Positions 8,754 through 17,865 of a stretch of DNA of 62,211 bases are shown here, in pieces (position 1 is the stretch's first letter; each line of letters begins with the position of its first letter). The notes below the pieces were generated by a model, which saw only the letters and a program-made list of their open reading frames with translations, was not told the origin of the DNA and did not search any database. The position numbers were made by a program, and so were the translations under genes. The stretch covers positions 105,663 through 167,873 of the forward strand of contig NZ_JALJRW010000008.1 in the NCBI RefSeq assembly GCF_024519465.1, written 5' to 3'. The DNA is from Stenotrophomonas sp. Ste86 (GTDB lineage: Bacteria > Pseudomonadota > Gammaproteobacteria > Xanthomonadales > Xanthomonadaceae).

Positions 8754-9344
8754 ATGACGGTAGTGCGCGCGCTGCTGGGCTGCCTGCTGGCACTGGCAGC
8801 CGACGTGGCCTGCGCCGAACCGCCGGCCGAAGCGCCCCGCCAGGTGCTGGCGTTCGATACCGCGCGCTCGCGCTTCGGCTTCGAGATCCGCACCCGGCTG
8901 GGGCAACGCATCGAAGGGGAGTTCCCGCGTTTCGAGGGGCGTATCGAGGTGCTGCCCGATGGGCGCCACCAGGTGCACCTGCGGATGTTCACCCGCTACG
9001 TGGAGATTCCCGGCAAGGACCGCTACACCGGCTGGATGCGCGGGGAGGAGTTCTTCGACTCGGCGCGCTACCCGGTGGTCGAATTCGACTCCGTCCCGTA
9101 CTGGCCCGAGGTAGTGGACAAGGGCGGCGGGGTGCAGGGCCGGTTGATCCTGCGGGGGGTCAGCCACCCCGAGACGCTGCGGGTGGAGCCGGCGGCCTGC
9201 CCGCGGGCCGGGTATGATTGCGACGTGGTCAGCCGCGGTACCGTGCAGCGTGGCCGGTATGGAATGGACAGCTGGCAACTAGCATTGAGTGATCGAGTGA
9301 CCTTTGTATTGCGTGCGCGTCTGAGCGAGGCGCCGAAACCGTGA
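8754..9344 (+). CDS. YceI-family periplasmic lipid-binding protein
   Basis: A 196-aa protein. Residues 1-21 form a signal peptide ending ADVACAEP. The mature part has YceI lipocalin-like features: an early AFDTARSRFGFEI strand, RFEGRIEVLPDG, then EEFFDSARYPVVEFDS and a GVSHP turn. YceI proteins bind isoprenoid-type lipids such as polyprenyl chains; the ligand is not predictable. The TGA stop overlaps the GTG start of the next gene (GTGA), showing tight coupling to the phospholipase-D-type lipoprotein. Confidence 0.9.
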   Translation: MTVVRALLGCLLALAADVACAEPPAEAPRQVLAFDTARSRFGFEIRTRLGQRIEGEFPRFEGRIEVLPDGRHQVHLRMFTRYVEIPGKDRYTGWMRGEEFFDSARYPVVEFDSVPYWPEVVDKGGGVQGRLILRGVSHPETLRVEPAACPRAGYDCDVVSRGTVQRGRYGMDSWQLALSDRVTFVLRARLSEAPKP

Positions 9345-11425
9345 ATCCATGGCTGCGGGTGGTACTGCTGGCAACGCTGTTGCTGGGGAGCGGCTGTGCG
9401 TCGCTGTCCAACGCCGAGCGCGAGCGCGCCGCCGGCATCGCCGTGCAGGCGCGTTCGAGCGTGGTCGACTGCACCGCGCCGGACCGTTGCGCCCTGGATT
9501 CACCCCTGCGCGCGCTCGGCGGCAAGGCATTCGCCGAGTCCACCGAGGCGGCGCCGCGCCACTACGCCACCATCATCGACGAAGGCGAAGTGTCGCTGGT
9601 CGCCCGGCTCAACCTGATCCGCAGCGCCACCCGCAGCATCGACCTGCAGACCTACATCTTCGACAAGGACGACAGCGCCCGGCTGGTGCTGGACGAACTG
9701 CTGGCCGCCGCCCGGCGCGGGGTCAAGGTACGGGTGCTGATCGACCAGCTCTCGGCGATCTCCGACCTGCAGATCCTCGGTGCGCTGGCCAGCAGCCACC
9801 AGAATTTCGAACTGCGCGTCTACAACCCGACCTTCGGCAAGGCCCGGCTGAACTACGTCGACTACGCCGCCAGCGTGCTGTGCTGCTTCCGCCGCTTCAA
9901 CCAGCGCATGCACAACAAGCTGCTGGTAATCGACGATGCGCTCGGCGTGGTCGGTGGACGCAACTACCAGGACGACTATTACGACTGGGACAGCGAATAC
10001 AACTTCCGCGACCGCGACGTGCTGGTGGCCGGGCCGGAAGTGCGTGAGATGGCGACCAACTTCGACGCGTTCTGGCGCGCCCCGCGCAGTGTCCCGGCCG
10101 AACGCCTCAACGATGTCGGCGCCGCCCTGCTCAAGACCGGCGCGCCGCAGATGCCGGTGCCCGACTACCGCAATCCGCAGCGGCTGCAGCGGGTCAGCGA
10201 CGAGGCCAACGACCCGGGCTACGTCAGCCGTGCGTTCGTGGATACCGCCCTGGCGGTGGCTTCGGTGCGCTATGTCGCCGATCTGCCGCGCAAGCATCGC
10301 CGCGAACGCCCCAGCCAACCGACCAACGGCCAGCACGTCACCGAGCCGCAGTTGGATGCGCTGATCGCCAGCGCGCAGACCGAAGTGCTGCTGCAGACGC
10401 CCTACCTGGTGCTGTCCAAGCCGGCGCGCAAGCTGTTCCGCGACCTGCGCAAGCGCGAACAGCCGCCGCGCATCGTGGTCTCCACCAACAGCCTGGCGGC
10501 CACCGACAACCCGATCGTCTACGCGCTGTCCTACAAGTACAAACGCCGCAACATGCGCGAGCTGGGCTTCAACCTTTACGAGTTCAAGCCGTTCCCGCTG
10601 GATGCCCCGGTCGATTACCGCAACCTGCTGCCGGCCCCGCTGGGCGAGGCGCCCGCCTCGGACGGCAAGCGCAGCAGCCTGATCGGGGGCAGTGCCGCCG
10701 GCAGCAACGCGCGCGGCAACGCCGGCAGCGGCAACCGCCGCAGTGCCGATGCCAGCCCCCCGGGGGACCTCGGCACTGCTCCGGGCACCGCTGCCGCGGC
10801 CGCCCCGGTCCGGCGCCAGCCCACGCCTGGCCCGGCCGCGCGCCGCCGCACCGACGGCAGCGTGGTCGAACGTCGCGTACTGCGTGCCGAAACCCGGCCC
10901 TCGTTCCTGGGCACCAAGGCGGTCAACAAGCCGCTGCCGGTCACCCGTACCGGCGCGCGCATGGGCCTGCATGCCAAGTCGATGGTGGTGGACCGCCGCA
11001 TCGGCGTGATCGGCACGCACAACTTCGACCCGCGCAGCGAGAACTACAACACCGAAGGCGCGGTGATCATCGACGACCCGGTGTTCGCCGAGGCCCTGGC
11101 CCAGAGCATCCTGCGCGACATCCACCCGCAGAACTCGTGGACGGTCGCGCCGCGGATCAAGCCGCCGGTGCTGTCGGGCCTGAACTACAGCGTCGGCAAG
11201 GCGTCCGAAGCCCTGCCGGTGCTGGATTTCTGGCCGTGGCGCTACGCCACCGATTACGAATTCCAGCCCGGTCCGAACTGTCCCGAACCGCTGCGTCGCC
11301 AGGACAAGGATTTCCACACCTGCTACGTCTCGGTCGGTGACTTCCCCGAGGTCAACGTCGGCCCGAAGTGGCTGCTGGTGCGCATGCTGACCGCCTTCGG
11401 CGCCGGCCTGGTGCCCATCCTGTAA
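9341..11425 (+). CDS. phospholipase-D-family lipoprotein (cardiolipin-synthase-like)
   Basis: A 694-aa protein. A lipobox LLGSGC near residue 19 predicts a membrane-anchored lipoprotein. Two HKD active-site motifs are present: HNKLLVIDDALGVVGGRN near residue 190 and HAKSMVVDRRIGVIGTHNF near residue 545. Both contain the His, Lys and Asp of the PLD superfamily. Between the two halves, around residues 430-505, lies a low-complexity Ala/Gly/Pro/Ser/Arg-rich stretch that looks like a disordered insertion. Likely reaction: transphosphatidylation or phosphodiester hydrolysis of phospholipids at the envelope. The GTG start overlaps the yceI stop. Confidence 0.9.
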   Translation: MNPWLRVVLLATLLLGSGCASLSNAERERAAGIAVQARSSVVDCTAPDRCALDSPLRALGGKAFAESTEAAPRHYATIIDEGEVSLVARLNLIRSATRSIDLQTYIFDKDDSARLVLDELLAAARRGVKVRVLIDQLSAISDLQILGALASSHQNFELRVYNPTFGKARLNYVDYAASVLCCFRRFNQRMHNKLLVIDDALGVVGGRNYQDDYYDWDSEYNFRDRDVLVAGPEVREMATNFDAFWRAPRSVPAERLNDVGAALLKTGAPQMPVPDYRNPQRLQRVSDEANDPGYVSRAFVDTALAVASVRYVADLPRKHRRERPSQPTNGQHVTEPQLDALIASAQTEVLLQTPYLVLSKPARKLFRDLRKREQPPRIVVSTNSLAATDNPIVYALSYKYKRRNMRELGFNLYEFKPFPLDAPVDYRNLLPAPLGEAPASDGKRSSLIGGSAAGSNARGNAGSGNRRSADASPPGDLGTAPGTAAAAAPVRRQPTPGPAARRRTDGSVVERRVLRAETRPSFLGTKAVNKPLPVTRTGARMGLHAKSMVVDRRIGVIGTHNFDPRSENYNTEGAVIIDDPVFAEALAQSILRDIHPQNSWTVAPRIKPPVLSGLNYSVGKASEALPVLDFWPWRYATDYEFQPGPNCPEPLRRQDKDFHTCYVSVGDFPEVNVGPKWLLVRMLTAFGAGLVPIL

Positions 11426-11451
11426 TTTTTTTCGTCGCACGGAGACGCCGC

Positions 11452-11889
11452 ATGGCCCAGGTATTCCGCGAAGCGGTGTCGATCGAGGCACTCAACGCAC
11501 TCAGCCGCAACACCCTGATCGAACACCTCGGCATCGCCTTCACCGCAGCAGGGGACGACTGGATCAGCGCGACCATGCCGGTCGACGAACGCACCCGCCA
11601 GCCCTACGGCATCCTGCACGGCGGTGCGTCGGTGGTGCTGGCCGAAACCCTCGGCAGCAGCGCCGGCAACCTGTGCGTGGATACCCGCGCGCAGGTCTGC
11701 GTGGGCCTGGAGATCAACGCCAACCACATCCGTGCGATGCGCAGCGGCGTGGTCACCGGCACGGCGCGTGCGGTGCACGTGGGCCGCAGCACGCAGGTGT
11801 GGGACATCCGTATCGAAGACGACGGCGGACGCCTGGTGTGCACCTCGCGGTTGACCCTGGCCGTGGTGCCGGCGGTCCGCCCCGGCTGA
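11452..11889 (+). CDS. hotdog-fold thioesterase, PaaI/MenI-like
   Basis: A 145-aa hotdog protein. The signature GILHGGASVVLAET near residue 51 carries the catalytic-region His-Gly-Gly of the PaaI-like group, followed by a conserved EINANHIRAM strand. It probably hydrolyses an acyl-CoA such as an aromatic-CoA or DHNA-CoA. The best match in style is the YdiI/MenI set, but the substrate is inference. The ATG at 11452 has GGAG eight bases before it. The gene lies 26 bp after the phospholipase-D gene. Confidence 0.88.
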   Translation: MAQVFREAVSIEALNALSRNTLIEHLGIAFTAAGDDWISATMPVDERTRQPYGILHGGASVVLAETLGSSAGNLCVDTRAQVCVGLEINANHIRAMRSGVVTGTARAVHVGRSTQVWDIRIEDDGGRLVCTSRLTLAVVPAVRPG

Positions 11890-12070
11890 TCGATCCAACG
11901 CGTGGATGCTGTGTTGCGCCGGCCATCCCAGTGCGCCAGCGCATGGTCGGCGCCGACGCCGTGCCGCAACCGGGCACCCGCTTGACCGCCTGCGGCGTCT
12001 GGCCCTGCATTGCCATCGATTTGTCCGTTTTCGGCTGGCAGAGCCTGCGGCGCTCGGGTATCGTGCGCGG

Positions 12071-12862
12071 ATGACTTCCCCCACCCCGGCCTCACGTGGC
12101 GGCGTGGCGCGTGTGTGCCGTTATCTGTACCGCGTACCGCTGCTGCTGGTCCACCTGTTGCTGTTCCTGCCGATGTTGCTGATCGCCATGCTGCCGCCGT
12201 GGGGACGCATGCGCGTGGGCAGCCGCCTGTTCGAACATGCCGCGGTGAACCTCTGGTCCACTGGCCTGATGTGGATCTTCGGCTTCCGCTTGCACCGGAT
12301 CGGTACGCCGCTGCCGGGCGCGGTGCTGTTCGTGGCCAATCACGTCAGCTGGGTCGACATCAACATGCTGCACAGCCAGCGCATGATGGGCTTTGTGGCC
12401 AAGCGCGAGATTGCCAGCTGGCCGGTGGTCGGCTGGTTGGCCGCGCGCGGCCAGACCATCTTCCACCAGCGCGGCAGTACCGAGTCGCTCGGTGGGGTCA
12501 TGCAGGAAATGGTGGTGCGCCTGCGCGAGGGCAAGGCGGTGGGCGTGTTCCCGGAAGGACGTACCCGTGGTGGCCATGACGTGGGCCCGTTCCACGCGCG
12601 CATCTTCCAGGCAGCGGTCGAAGCCCAGGTCCCGGTGCAGCCGGTGGCGCTGCGTTACGGTTGGCGTGGCGATGCCCAGGCCATCGTAGCGTTCGGCCCG
12701 GGCGAGAGCTTCTTCGCCAATTTCCTGCGCCTGCTGGGGGAACCGGCACGCCGTGCCGAAGTACATTTTCTGGCGCCCATCGGAACCCAGGATCTGGAAG
12801 GCCGTCGCCGCATCGCGGAAACCTCGCGTGCGCGCATCCTGGCGGCGATGTCCGCCGAGTAG
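12071..12862 (+). CDS. PlsC-type 1-acylglycerol-phosphate acyltransferase
   Basis: A 263-aa inner-membrane acyltransferase. The N-terminus (residues 15-45) is a strong hydrophobic segment. The catalytic motif is NHVSWVD (NHx4D form) near residue 92, and the glycerol-phosphate-binding motif FPEGRTRGG lies near residue 162. It probably makes phosphatidate or an aminolipid. The ATG at 12071 was chosen over upstream frames because the encoded protein then has normal family length. It reads in line with the YheT-like hydrolase 53 bp downstream. Confidence 0.9.
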   Translation: MTSPTPASRGGVARVCRYLYRVPLLLVHLLLFLPMLLIAMLPPWGRMRVGSRLFEHAAVNLWSTGLMWIFGFRLHRIGTPLPGAVLFVANHVSWVDINMLHSQRMMGFVAKREIASWPVVGWLAARGQTIFHQRGSTESLGGVMQEMVVRLREGKAVGVFPEGRTRGGHDVGPFHARIFQAAVEAQVPVQPVALRYGWRGDAQAIVAFGPGESFFANFLRLLGEPARRAEVHFLAPIGTQDLEGRRRIAETSRARILAAMSAE

Positions 12863-12915
12863 TGCATGGCGGCCCTTCACGCGCCAGCGTCGCAGCCGGG
12901 AGCAGTCTGCCGCCC

Positions 12916-13908
12916 ATGTTGACCGCTGCCGACTACCTCCCGCCGCGTTGGCTGCGCAATCCGCACCTGCAGTCCATGCTCAGCTCCAGCCGCATGCGCA
13001 TGCAGCGTGGGCTGACGTTGCTGGCCGCCACCGGCGCGGTCACCGAAGAACTGATCCTGGACGGCGGCCAGGGCGTGCGGCTGCAGGGCTGGCACAGCCA
13101 TGTCCAGGGCCGCGAGCCGATCGGCATGGCGCTGCTGCTGCACGGCTGGGAAGGCAGCGCCGAGTCCAGCTACATGCGCATGACCGCCGCGCGCATGCTC
13201 GAAGAGGGCTTCGACGTGGTCCGGCTGAACTTCCGCGACCACGGCAACACCCATCACCTCAATCCCGGCATCTTCCATTCCAACCGCATCGATGAAGTGG
13301 TGCAGGCCGCCGGTGACATCGCCCGGCGCTGGCCGCAGCTGCCGCTGGTGGCGGCCGGCTATTCGCTGGGCGGCAACTTCGTGCTGCGCCTGGCGCTGCG
13401 CGCGCCTTCTGCCGGCGTCCCGCTGCGCCGGGTGGCCTCGGTCTGCCCGGTGCTCGATCCGGCCATCACCATGGAGAGCATCGAGAACGGCCCGGCGATG
13501 TATGACTGGTACTTCCGCCGCAAGTGGGCCGGCTCGCTGCGGCGCAAGCGTGATCTGTTCCCCGAGCTGAGCGATTGGGACGACCAGGTGCTCAAGCTCG
13601 ACATCCGCGCGCTCACCGCGTGGCTGGTCGAGCACCATACCGATTTCGGCTCGCTGCAGGCCTACTTCGATGGCTACTCGATCGCCGGCGACCGCCTGGC
13701 CGAGCTGACCGTGCCGGCCGACATCCTGATGGCCAAGGATGACCCGGTCATCCCCTTCGCCACCTTCAACGGCTGGCGCCTGCCCGCCCACGCCCACCTG
13801 GAAATCGCCCCGTGGGGCGGCCATTGCGGCTTCCTGGAGAACTGGCGGGGCGATGGTTTCTCCGAGCGCTGGGTCGCACAGCGCCTGCGCATCGAAACCG
13901 TCGGCTGA
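12916..13908 (+). CDS. YheT-family alpha/beta hydrolase
   Basis: A 330-aa serine hydrolase-like protein. It begins with the family feature PPRWLRNPHLQSML, then LLLHGWEGSAES (oxyanion region) and a nucleophile elbow GYSLGGNFVLR near residue 155. An acid in MAKDDPVIP near residue 278 and a His in APWGGHCGF near residue 302 complete a likely triad. The substrate is unknown; YheT relatives act on short esters in vitro. The ATG at 12916 lies shortly after the acyltransferase, so a shared transcript is plausible. Confidence 0.88.
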   Translation: MLTAADYLPPRWLRNPHLQSMLSSSRMRMQRGLTLLAATGAVTEELILDGGQGVRLQGWHSHVQGREPIGMALLLHGWEGSAESSYMRMTAARMLEEGFDVVRLNFRDHGNTHHLNPGIFHSNRIDEVVQAAGDIARRWPQLPLVAAGYSLGGNFVLRLALRAPSAGVPLRRVASVCPVLDPAITMESIENGPAMYDWYFRRKWAGSLRRKRDLFPELSDWDDQVLKLDIRALTAWLVEHHTDFGSLQAYFDGYSIAGDRLAELTVPADILMAKDDPVIPFATFNGWRLPAHAHLEIAPWGGHCGFLENWRGDGFSERWVAQRLRIETVG

Positions 13909-13992
13909 CCTCGCCCGGGGGTTGGGCACCCCGACCACGGTGCGCCGCATGACGTGTTCTACAATCGGGGTTTGACCCCAAGCTGGACCGTC

Positions 13993-16062
13993 ATGCAAGA
14001 CAAGATTCTCCAAGCCCTGCGCCGCAATGCGGCCGACGAAGCCGTGCAGCTTGCGCGGCAATGGACCAGTGCCGAGCCGGAGCAGCCGCAGGCGCACCGC
14101 TGGCTGGCCCTGTCGCTGCAACAACAGGGCCAGTTCGATGCCGCCCTGGACAGCCTGCAACAGGCGCTGGCGCTGGCCCCGGATAACCCCGATCTGCATC
14201 TGCAGCACGCCGGCCTGCTGCTGGCGCTGCGCCAGTTCGAGGCGGCCGGTTCGGCGCTGGACCGCACCGCCACGCTCAACCCCAACGAGCTGACCGCCTA
14301 TCTGATGCAGGCGCACATGGCGCTGGCCCGCAACGACGTGGACGAGGCCGAGAAGATCACCCGCACCGCCAGCCGCGTGGATGAAGACCACCCCGAGCTG
14401 GCCGCGTTGAACGGCATGATCGCGCTGCGCCGCGGCGAGGGCGACCGCGCGGTGGCCCTGCTGTCGGCCGCCGCCCAGGCCCTGCCCAACGATCCGCGGG
14501 TGCTGTACGCGCTGGGCTTTGCCTACCTGGGCAAGGACATGCTGGCCTTCGCCGAGCAGGCGTTCCGCCGCGTGCTGGACCTCAGCCCCGCACTGACGTC
14601 GCTGCAGGGCCTGCTGGTGCAGCTGCAGGTCCGCCAGGGCAACACCGATGGCGCCGCAGCGACCATGCGCCAGATCCTGGCCACGGCCGAGGGCGACACC
14701 CCGGCCATGCGCCGCCTGGCCGGCGAGCTGGAGCTGCAGTCCGGGCAGCCGCTGCAGGCACTGGAACACCTGCTGCCGGTGCTGGAGCAGACCCCCGCCG
14801 ATCGCCAGACCCTGCAGCTGCTGCTGATGGCCTGGCAGCGCCTGGGCCGCGAACAGCAGGCGCGTGACACCCTCGATGCGCTGCTGGAGACCCACCCGCA
14901 GCTGCACGACCTGTGGCTGGCACGGCTGTCCATCGAAGCGGTGGGCAGTGCCGGATCGGTCGCGGTGGCCGAGCGCTGGCTGCAGGCCATGCCCGAGCAC
15001 CTGTCGGCGATGGAAACGCGCCTGCGCCTGCACGACATGGCCGGCGAGAACGACGCCGCCGAAGCCGTGGCACGGCGCATCGTGGCCATCGAACCGGGCC
15101 GCGCCAGCGGTGAAACCCGCATCGTCGAGGCCCTGATGGCACGCGACCCCGCTGCTGCGGTGGCGCGCGTGCAGGCCATCCATGACACCGCCGAGGAGGC
15201 CGCCAAGCCGAGCCTGCGCGCGTGGCTGGGGTCGGTGCAGCACGAGGCCGGCCAGCACGCCGACGCCCTGCGCACGTGGGTCGAGCTGCATGCGGCCGAG
15301 GCCAGCCAGCGCCTGCCACTGCCGCCGCAGGCCAAGGCCCCGCTGAGCTGGCCGGAGATCGGCACGATCAGCGAAGACAACACCGCCCGCCCGATGTTCG
15401 TCTGGGGCGCGCCCGGCTCCGGCGTGGAGCGGGTGATCGCCGCGATCGCCGCCGCCAGCCCGGTGCTGCGTGGCGACCGCTACGGGCCCAATCCGCCCGA
15501 CGACGCCTTCCAGAATTACCACACCCTGCAGGACCTCTCGACCGGCAAACTCAGCCCCGAGCGGCTGGTGGAGCAGTGGCGTGAGCAGATGCCGTCGCGC
15601 GGTCTGGCCGACGCCAACCTGATCGACTGGCTGCTGTGGTGGGACAACGCCCTGCTGTGGGCGCTGCGCCCGCAGCTGCCCGAAGGCCGCCTGCTGCTGG
15701 TGCTGCGCGACCCGCGCGACATGCTGCTGCACTGGCTGGCCAACGGCGCGCCCGCACCGCTGGCGGTGACCTCCATCAACGAGGCGGCCGAGTGGCTGGC
15801 CCGCGCGCTGACGCAGGTGGCCACCCTGCACGAACAGGACCTGTACCCGCACGCGCTGGTGCGCATCGACGACATCGGCAACGATCCGGCGGTGATGGCC
15901 GAGCATCTGGGCCGGCTGCTCGGCACGCGCCTGCCGCCGGCGCCGACGCTGGGCCCGCCGCGCATGCCGAGTGGGGAATGGCGCCACTACCGCGAGCTGA
16001 TGGCCCCGGCGTTCGCGTTGTTGACCCCGGTCGCCGTTCGCCTTGGTTACCCGGAACAGTGA
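13993..16062 (+). CDS. TPR-repeat protein with a C-terminal sulfotransferase-like domain
   Basis: A 689-aa protein. Residues 1-430 are tetratricopeptide-like repeats (for example QQQGQFDAALDSLQQALALA, FAEQAFRRVLDLSPAL). The C-terminal third has a P-loop-like strand PMFVWGAPGSGVERV and a later LRDPRDMLLHWL segment. The latter resembles the LRDP-R-D/N motif that binds the PAPS 3'-phosphate in TPR-sulfotransferase fusions. Any transferase activity is inferred. Codon use is like the neighbouring core genes. The PEBP gene starts 10 bp after its stop, so the two are probably co-transcribed. Confidence 0.78.
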   Translation: MQDKILQALRRNAADEAVQLARQWTSAEPEQPQAHRWLALSLQQQGQFDAALDSLQQALALAPDNPDLHLQHAGLLLALRQFEAAGSALDRTATLNPNELTAYLMQAHMALARNDVDEAEKITRTASRVDEDHPELAALNGMIALRRGEGDRAVALLSAAAQALPNDPRVLYALGFAYLGKDMLAFAEQAFRRVLDLSPALTSLQGLLVQLQVRQGNTDGAAATMRQILATAEGDTPAMRRLAGELELQSGQPLQALEHLLPVLEQTPADRQTLQLLLMAWQRLGREQQARDTLDALLETHPQLHDLWLARLSIEAVGSAGSVAVAERWLQAMPEHLSAMETRLRLHDMAGENDAAEAVARRIVAIEPGRASGETRIVEALMARDPAAAVARVQAIHDTAEEAAKPSLRAWLGSVQHEAGQHADALRTWVELHAAEASQRLPLPPQAKAPLSWPEIGTISEDNTARPMFVWGAPGSGVERVIAAIAAASPVLRGDRYGPNPPDDAFQNYHTLQDLSTGKLSPERLVEQWREQMPSRGLADANLIDWLLWWDNALLWALRPQLPEGRLLLVLRDPRDMLLHWLANGAPAPLAVTSINEAAEWLARALTQVATLHEQDLYPHALVRIDDIGNDPAVMAEHLGRLLGTRLPPAPTLGPPRMPSGEWRHYRELMAPAFALLTPVAVRLGYPEQ

Positions 16063-16072
16063 GGACTCTCCC

Positions 16073-16684
16073 ATGCGCCTGAGCAGTACCAGCTTCCACA
16101 ACGGCCAGCCGATCGCGGCCGAATTCGCCGCCGGCGATGCCAACGGTTTCGCCGCCAACCGCAATCCGCAGCTGGCCTGGAGCGAGGTGCCCGAGGGCAC
16201 CCGTTCGTTCGCGTTGCTGTGCATCGACCCGGACGTGCCGACGGTGCCGGAAACGGTCGGTCGCCACGATTGCAGCGTGCCGCGTGACCAGCCGCGCGCG
16301 GATTTCGTGCATTGGGCGATGGCCGACATCCCGGCCAGCGTGCACGACATCGCCGCCGGCAGCTGCAGCGAGGGCTTCACGGTCAAGGGCAAAACCGCAC
16401 CGGCCGGACCCGCCGGCGCGCGCCAGGGCCTGAATGATTTCACCGGCTGGTTCGCCGGCAATCCGGACATGGCCGGGCAGTACCTGGGCTATGACGGCCC
16501 GTACCCGCCGTTCAACGACGCGCGCATGCACCGGTATTTCTTCCGTGTGTTCGCCCTCGACGTGGCGCAGCTGGAGCTGCCCACCCCGTTCACCGCCGCC
16601 GATGTGCACCGTGCGATGCACGGCCACGTGCTGGCCGAAGCGGCGCTGCATGGCACCTACACGTTGAACCCGGCATTGGCCTGA
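16073..16684 (+). CDS. YbhB/YbcL-family PEBP-like protein
   Basis: A 203-aa member of the phosphatidylethanolamine-binding-like family. Conserved features are NRNPQLAWSEVPEGTRSFAL near residue 26, CIDPDVP, then DFVHWAMADIP, and later YDGPYPPFNDARMHRYFF near residue 140. This matches the D-P-D-P / GxxPP...H pattern of the ligand pocket. The function in bacteria is unclear. No signal peptide is visible, so it is cytoplasmic. The gene is followed by SMAG-like repeats and a strong hairpin. Confidence 0.88.
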   Translation: MRLSSTSFHNGQPIAAEFAAGDANGFAANRNPQLAWSEVPEGTRSFALLCIDPDVPTVPETVGRHDCSVPRDQPRADFVHWAMADIPASVHDIAAGSCSEGFTVKGKTAPAGPAGARQGLNDFTGWFAGNPDMAGQYLGYDGPYPPFNDARMHRYFFRVFALDVAQLELPTPFTAADVHRAMHGHVLAEAALHGTYTLNPALA

Positions 16685-16720
16685 TCGGCGATCCGGCCGA
16701 CGCCCTCGCGCGATGCCGAA

Positions 16721-16862
16721 TAATGCCGGCCGCTGGCCGGCTCCGCGCAATGTCGGCAATGCCACCCCTGGCCGTGCGCAATGTCGGTAGTGCCGGCCGC
16801 TGGCCGGCTCCTCATGAACCTCCGGGGAGATATGCGAGGAGCCGGCCAACGGCCGGCACTAC
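16721..16862. repeat. SMAG-like palindromes: one single copy and one inverted pair
   Basis: A single unit TGCCGGCCGCTGGCCGGCT lies at 16721-16743. A head-to-head pair spans 16787-16862: GTAGTGCCGGCC...GGCCGGCT on the left arm and AGCCGGCC...GGCCGGCACTAC on the right, which can fold into one long cruciform. The repeats lie between the convergent PEBP and META-domain genes. Confidence 0.88.
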
Positions 16863-16873
16863 CTGGTAACGAC

Positions 16874-16905
16874 GAAGGGCGGCCCTTGGCCGCCCTTCCT
16901 CTTTT
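16874..16905 (+). terminator. rho-independent terminator after the PEBP gene
   Basis: The stem GAAGGGCGGC / GCCGCCCTTC (loop CCTTG) is followed by CCTCTTTT on the plus strand. It lies between convergent genes. No T-run follows on the minus strand. Confidence 0.8.
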
Positions 16906-16960
16906 GCGGCGCGTGCGTGCCGCTCTGGCCGCGTACCGGCCAACGGCCGGTACCTGCCGG

Positions 16961-17794
16961 TTACTTCTTTTCCGACTCGACCACCATGTCCAGCACGTAC
17001 GCCAGCGAGGAACCGTCGGCGGGCGGGTTGGCGATCTTGTAGCGCTTCACCCGCACCACATTGCGCACGCCGTCTTCGTGGGTGTAGCCCTCGATGGTGC
17101 CGTAGAAGTTCTCGAACGCGCCCGGCGTACCCTGCTTGAGGCCCTTGTCGTCGAACGACACTTCGCGGGTCTGCAGGCACTGCATGTTCGGGATCATCGG
17201 ATGCGAGCACGGCTTGGTCTGCGCGGCCACTTCGATGAACACCGTTTCGCCTTCAGCGCCGTAGCGGGTTTCCGCGGTCGGCTCGGGGTTGAACACCAGC
17301 ACGTCGCCGGCGGCGTTGTGCAGGGTCAGCTGGCCCTGGCCGGCCAGTTCGGCCTTGAGCGCGCCTTCCAGGCGCGAGCCCACGGCCTGGTCCAGCGCCA
17401 TCAGCGCCTTGTCGGTGCAGGCCATCATGGTCGAGGCCATCGGCGAGACGGTCAGCGTGCCATCGGCCAGCGTGTAGCCGCCACCCATCCGGTTGCAGGT
17501 ATTGCCGACCGACAGGCGGCCGTCCTTGAAGTCCAGCGTGACCGGCTTGTCGCCGCGCGCGAACAGCGCATCCACGCGCTTGCCGCCGGCATCGGTAGCG
17601 CTGTCCAGCAGCCAGTGGTTGCCCTGCAGGCGCTGCACGTCCAGTTTCTCCACGGCCTTGGCATCGGCAGCGGCGGTCGGTGCCGGCGCCAGGTCATCGC
17701 CACCGGGACCGGCGGGGGCCGGGGTGGACGGGTTGCTGCAGGCGGCCATCAGGGCCAGCGGCAGGATCAGCATCAGGGTGCGGGTGCGGTTCAT
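16961..17794 (-). CDS. META-domain / DUF4377 lipoprotein (HslJ-like)
   Basis: A 277-aa lipoprotein. The signal ends in LALMAAC, a lipobox. The first domain (about residues 55-165) is a META/HslJ domain with NHWLL, GNTCNRMGGGYTL and MMACTDKALMALDQ. The second, after about residue 175, resembles DUF4377 with a CSHPMIPNMQCLQTREV pair of cysteines and a YEGF-like ENFYGTIEGYTHEDG. It is probably an envelope stress or heat-shock type protein; the function is unknown. Two ATGs are six bases apart; I chose the second (17794) because AAGGAG then sits at normal spacing, whereas it abuts the first. Confidence 0.85.
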   Translation of the reverse strand: MNRTRTLMLILPLALMAACSNPSTPAPAGPGGDDLAPAPTAAADAKAVEKLDVQRLQGNHWLLDSATDAGGKRVDALFARGDKPVTLDFKDGRLSVGNTCNRMGGGYTLADGTLTVSPMASTMMACTDKALMALDQAVGSRLEGALKAELAGQGQLTLHNAAGDVLVFNPEPTAETRYGAEGETVFIEVAAQTKPCSHPMIPNMQCLQTREVSFDDKGLKQGTPGAFENFYGTIEGYTHEDGVRNVVRVKRYKIANPPADGSSLAYVLDMVVESEKK

Positions 17795-17865
17795 GGACAT
17801 CTCCTTGGGAACCCGTGGAAAAACGGGGTGATACGCGAAACGGGGTTGGCGCGCGCCGGCCGTGT

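Noticed and set aside
12877..16470. 1197-aa open frame on the minus strand
   Set aside because: It is antisense to the YheT-like hydrolase and TPR genes. The Gln/His/Gly-rich composition and lack of motifs mark it as a shadow of high-GC coding DNA.
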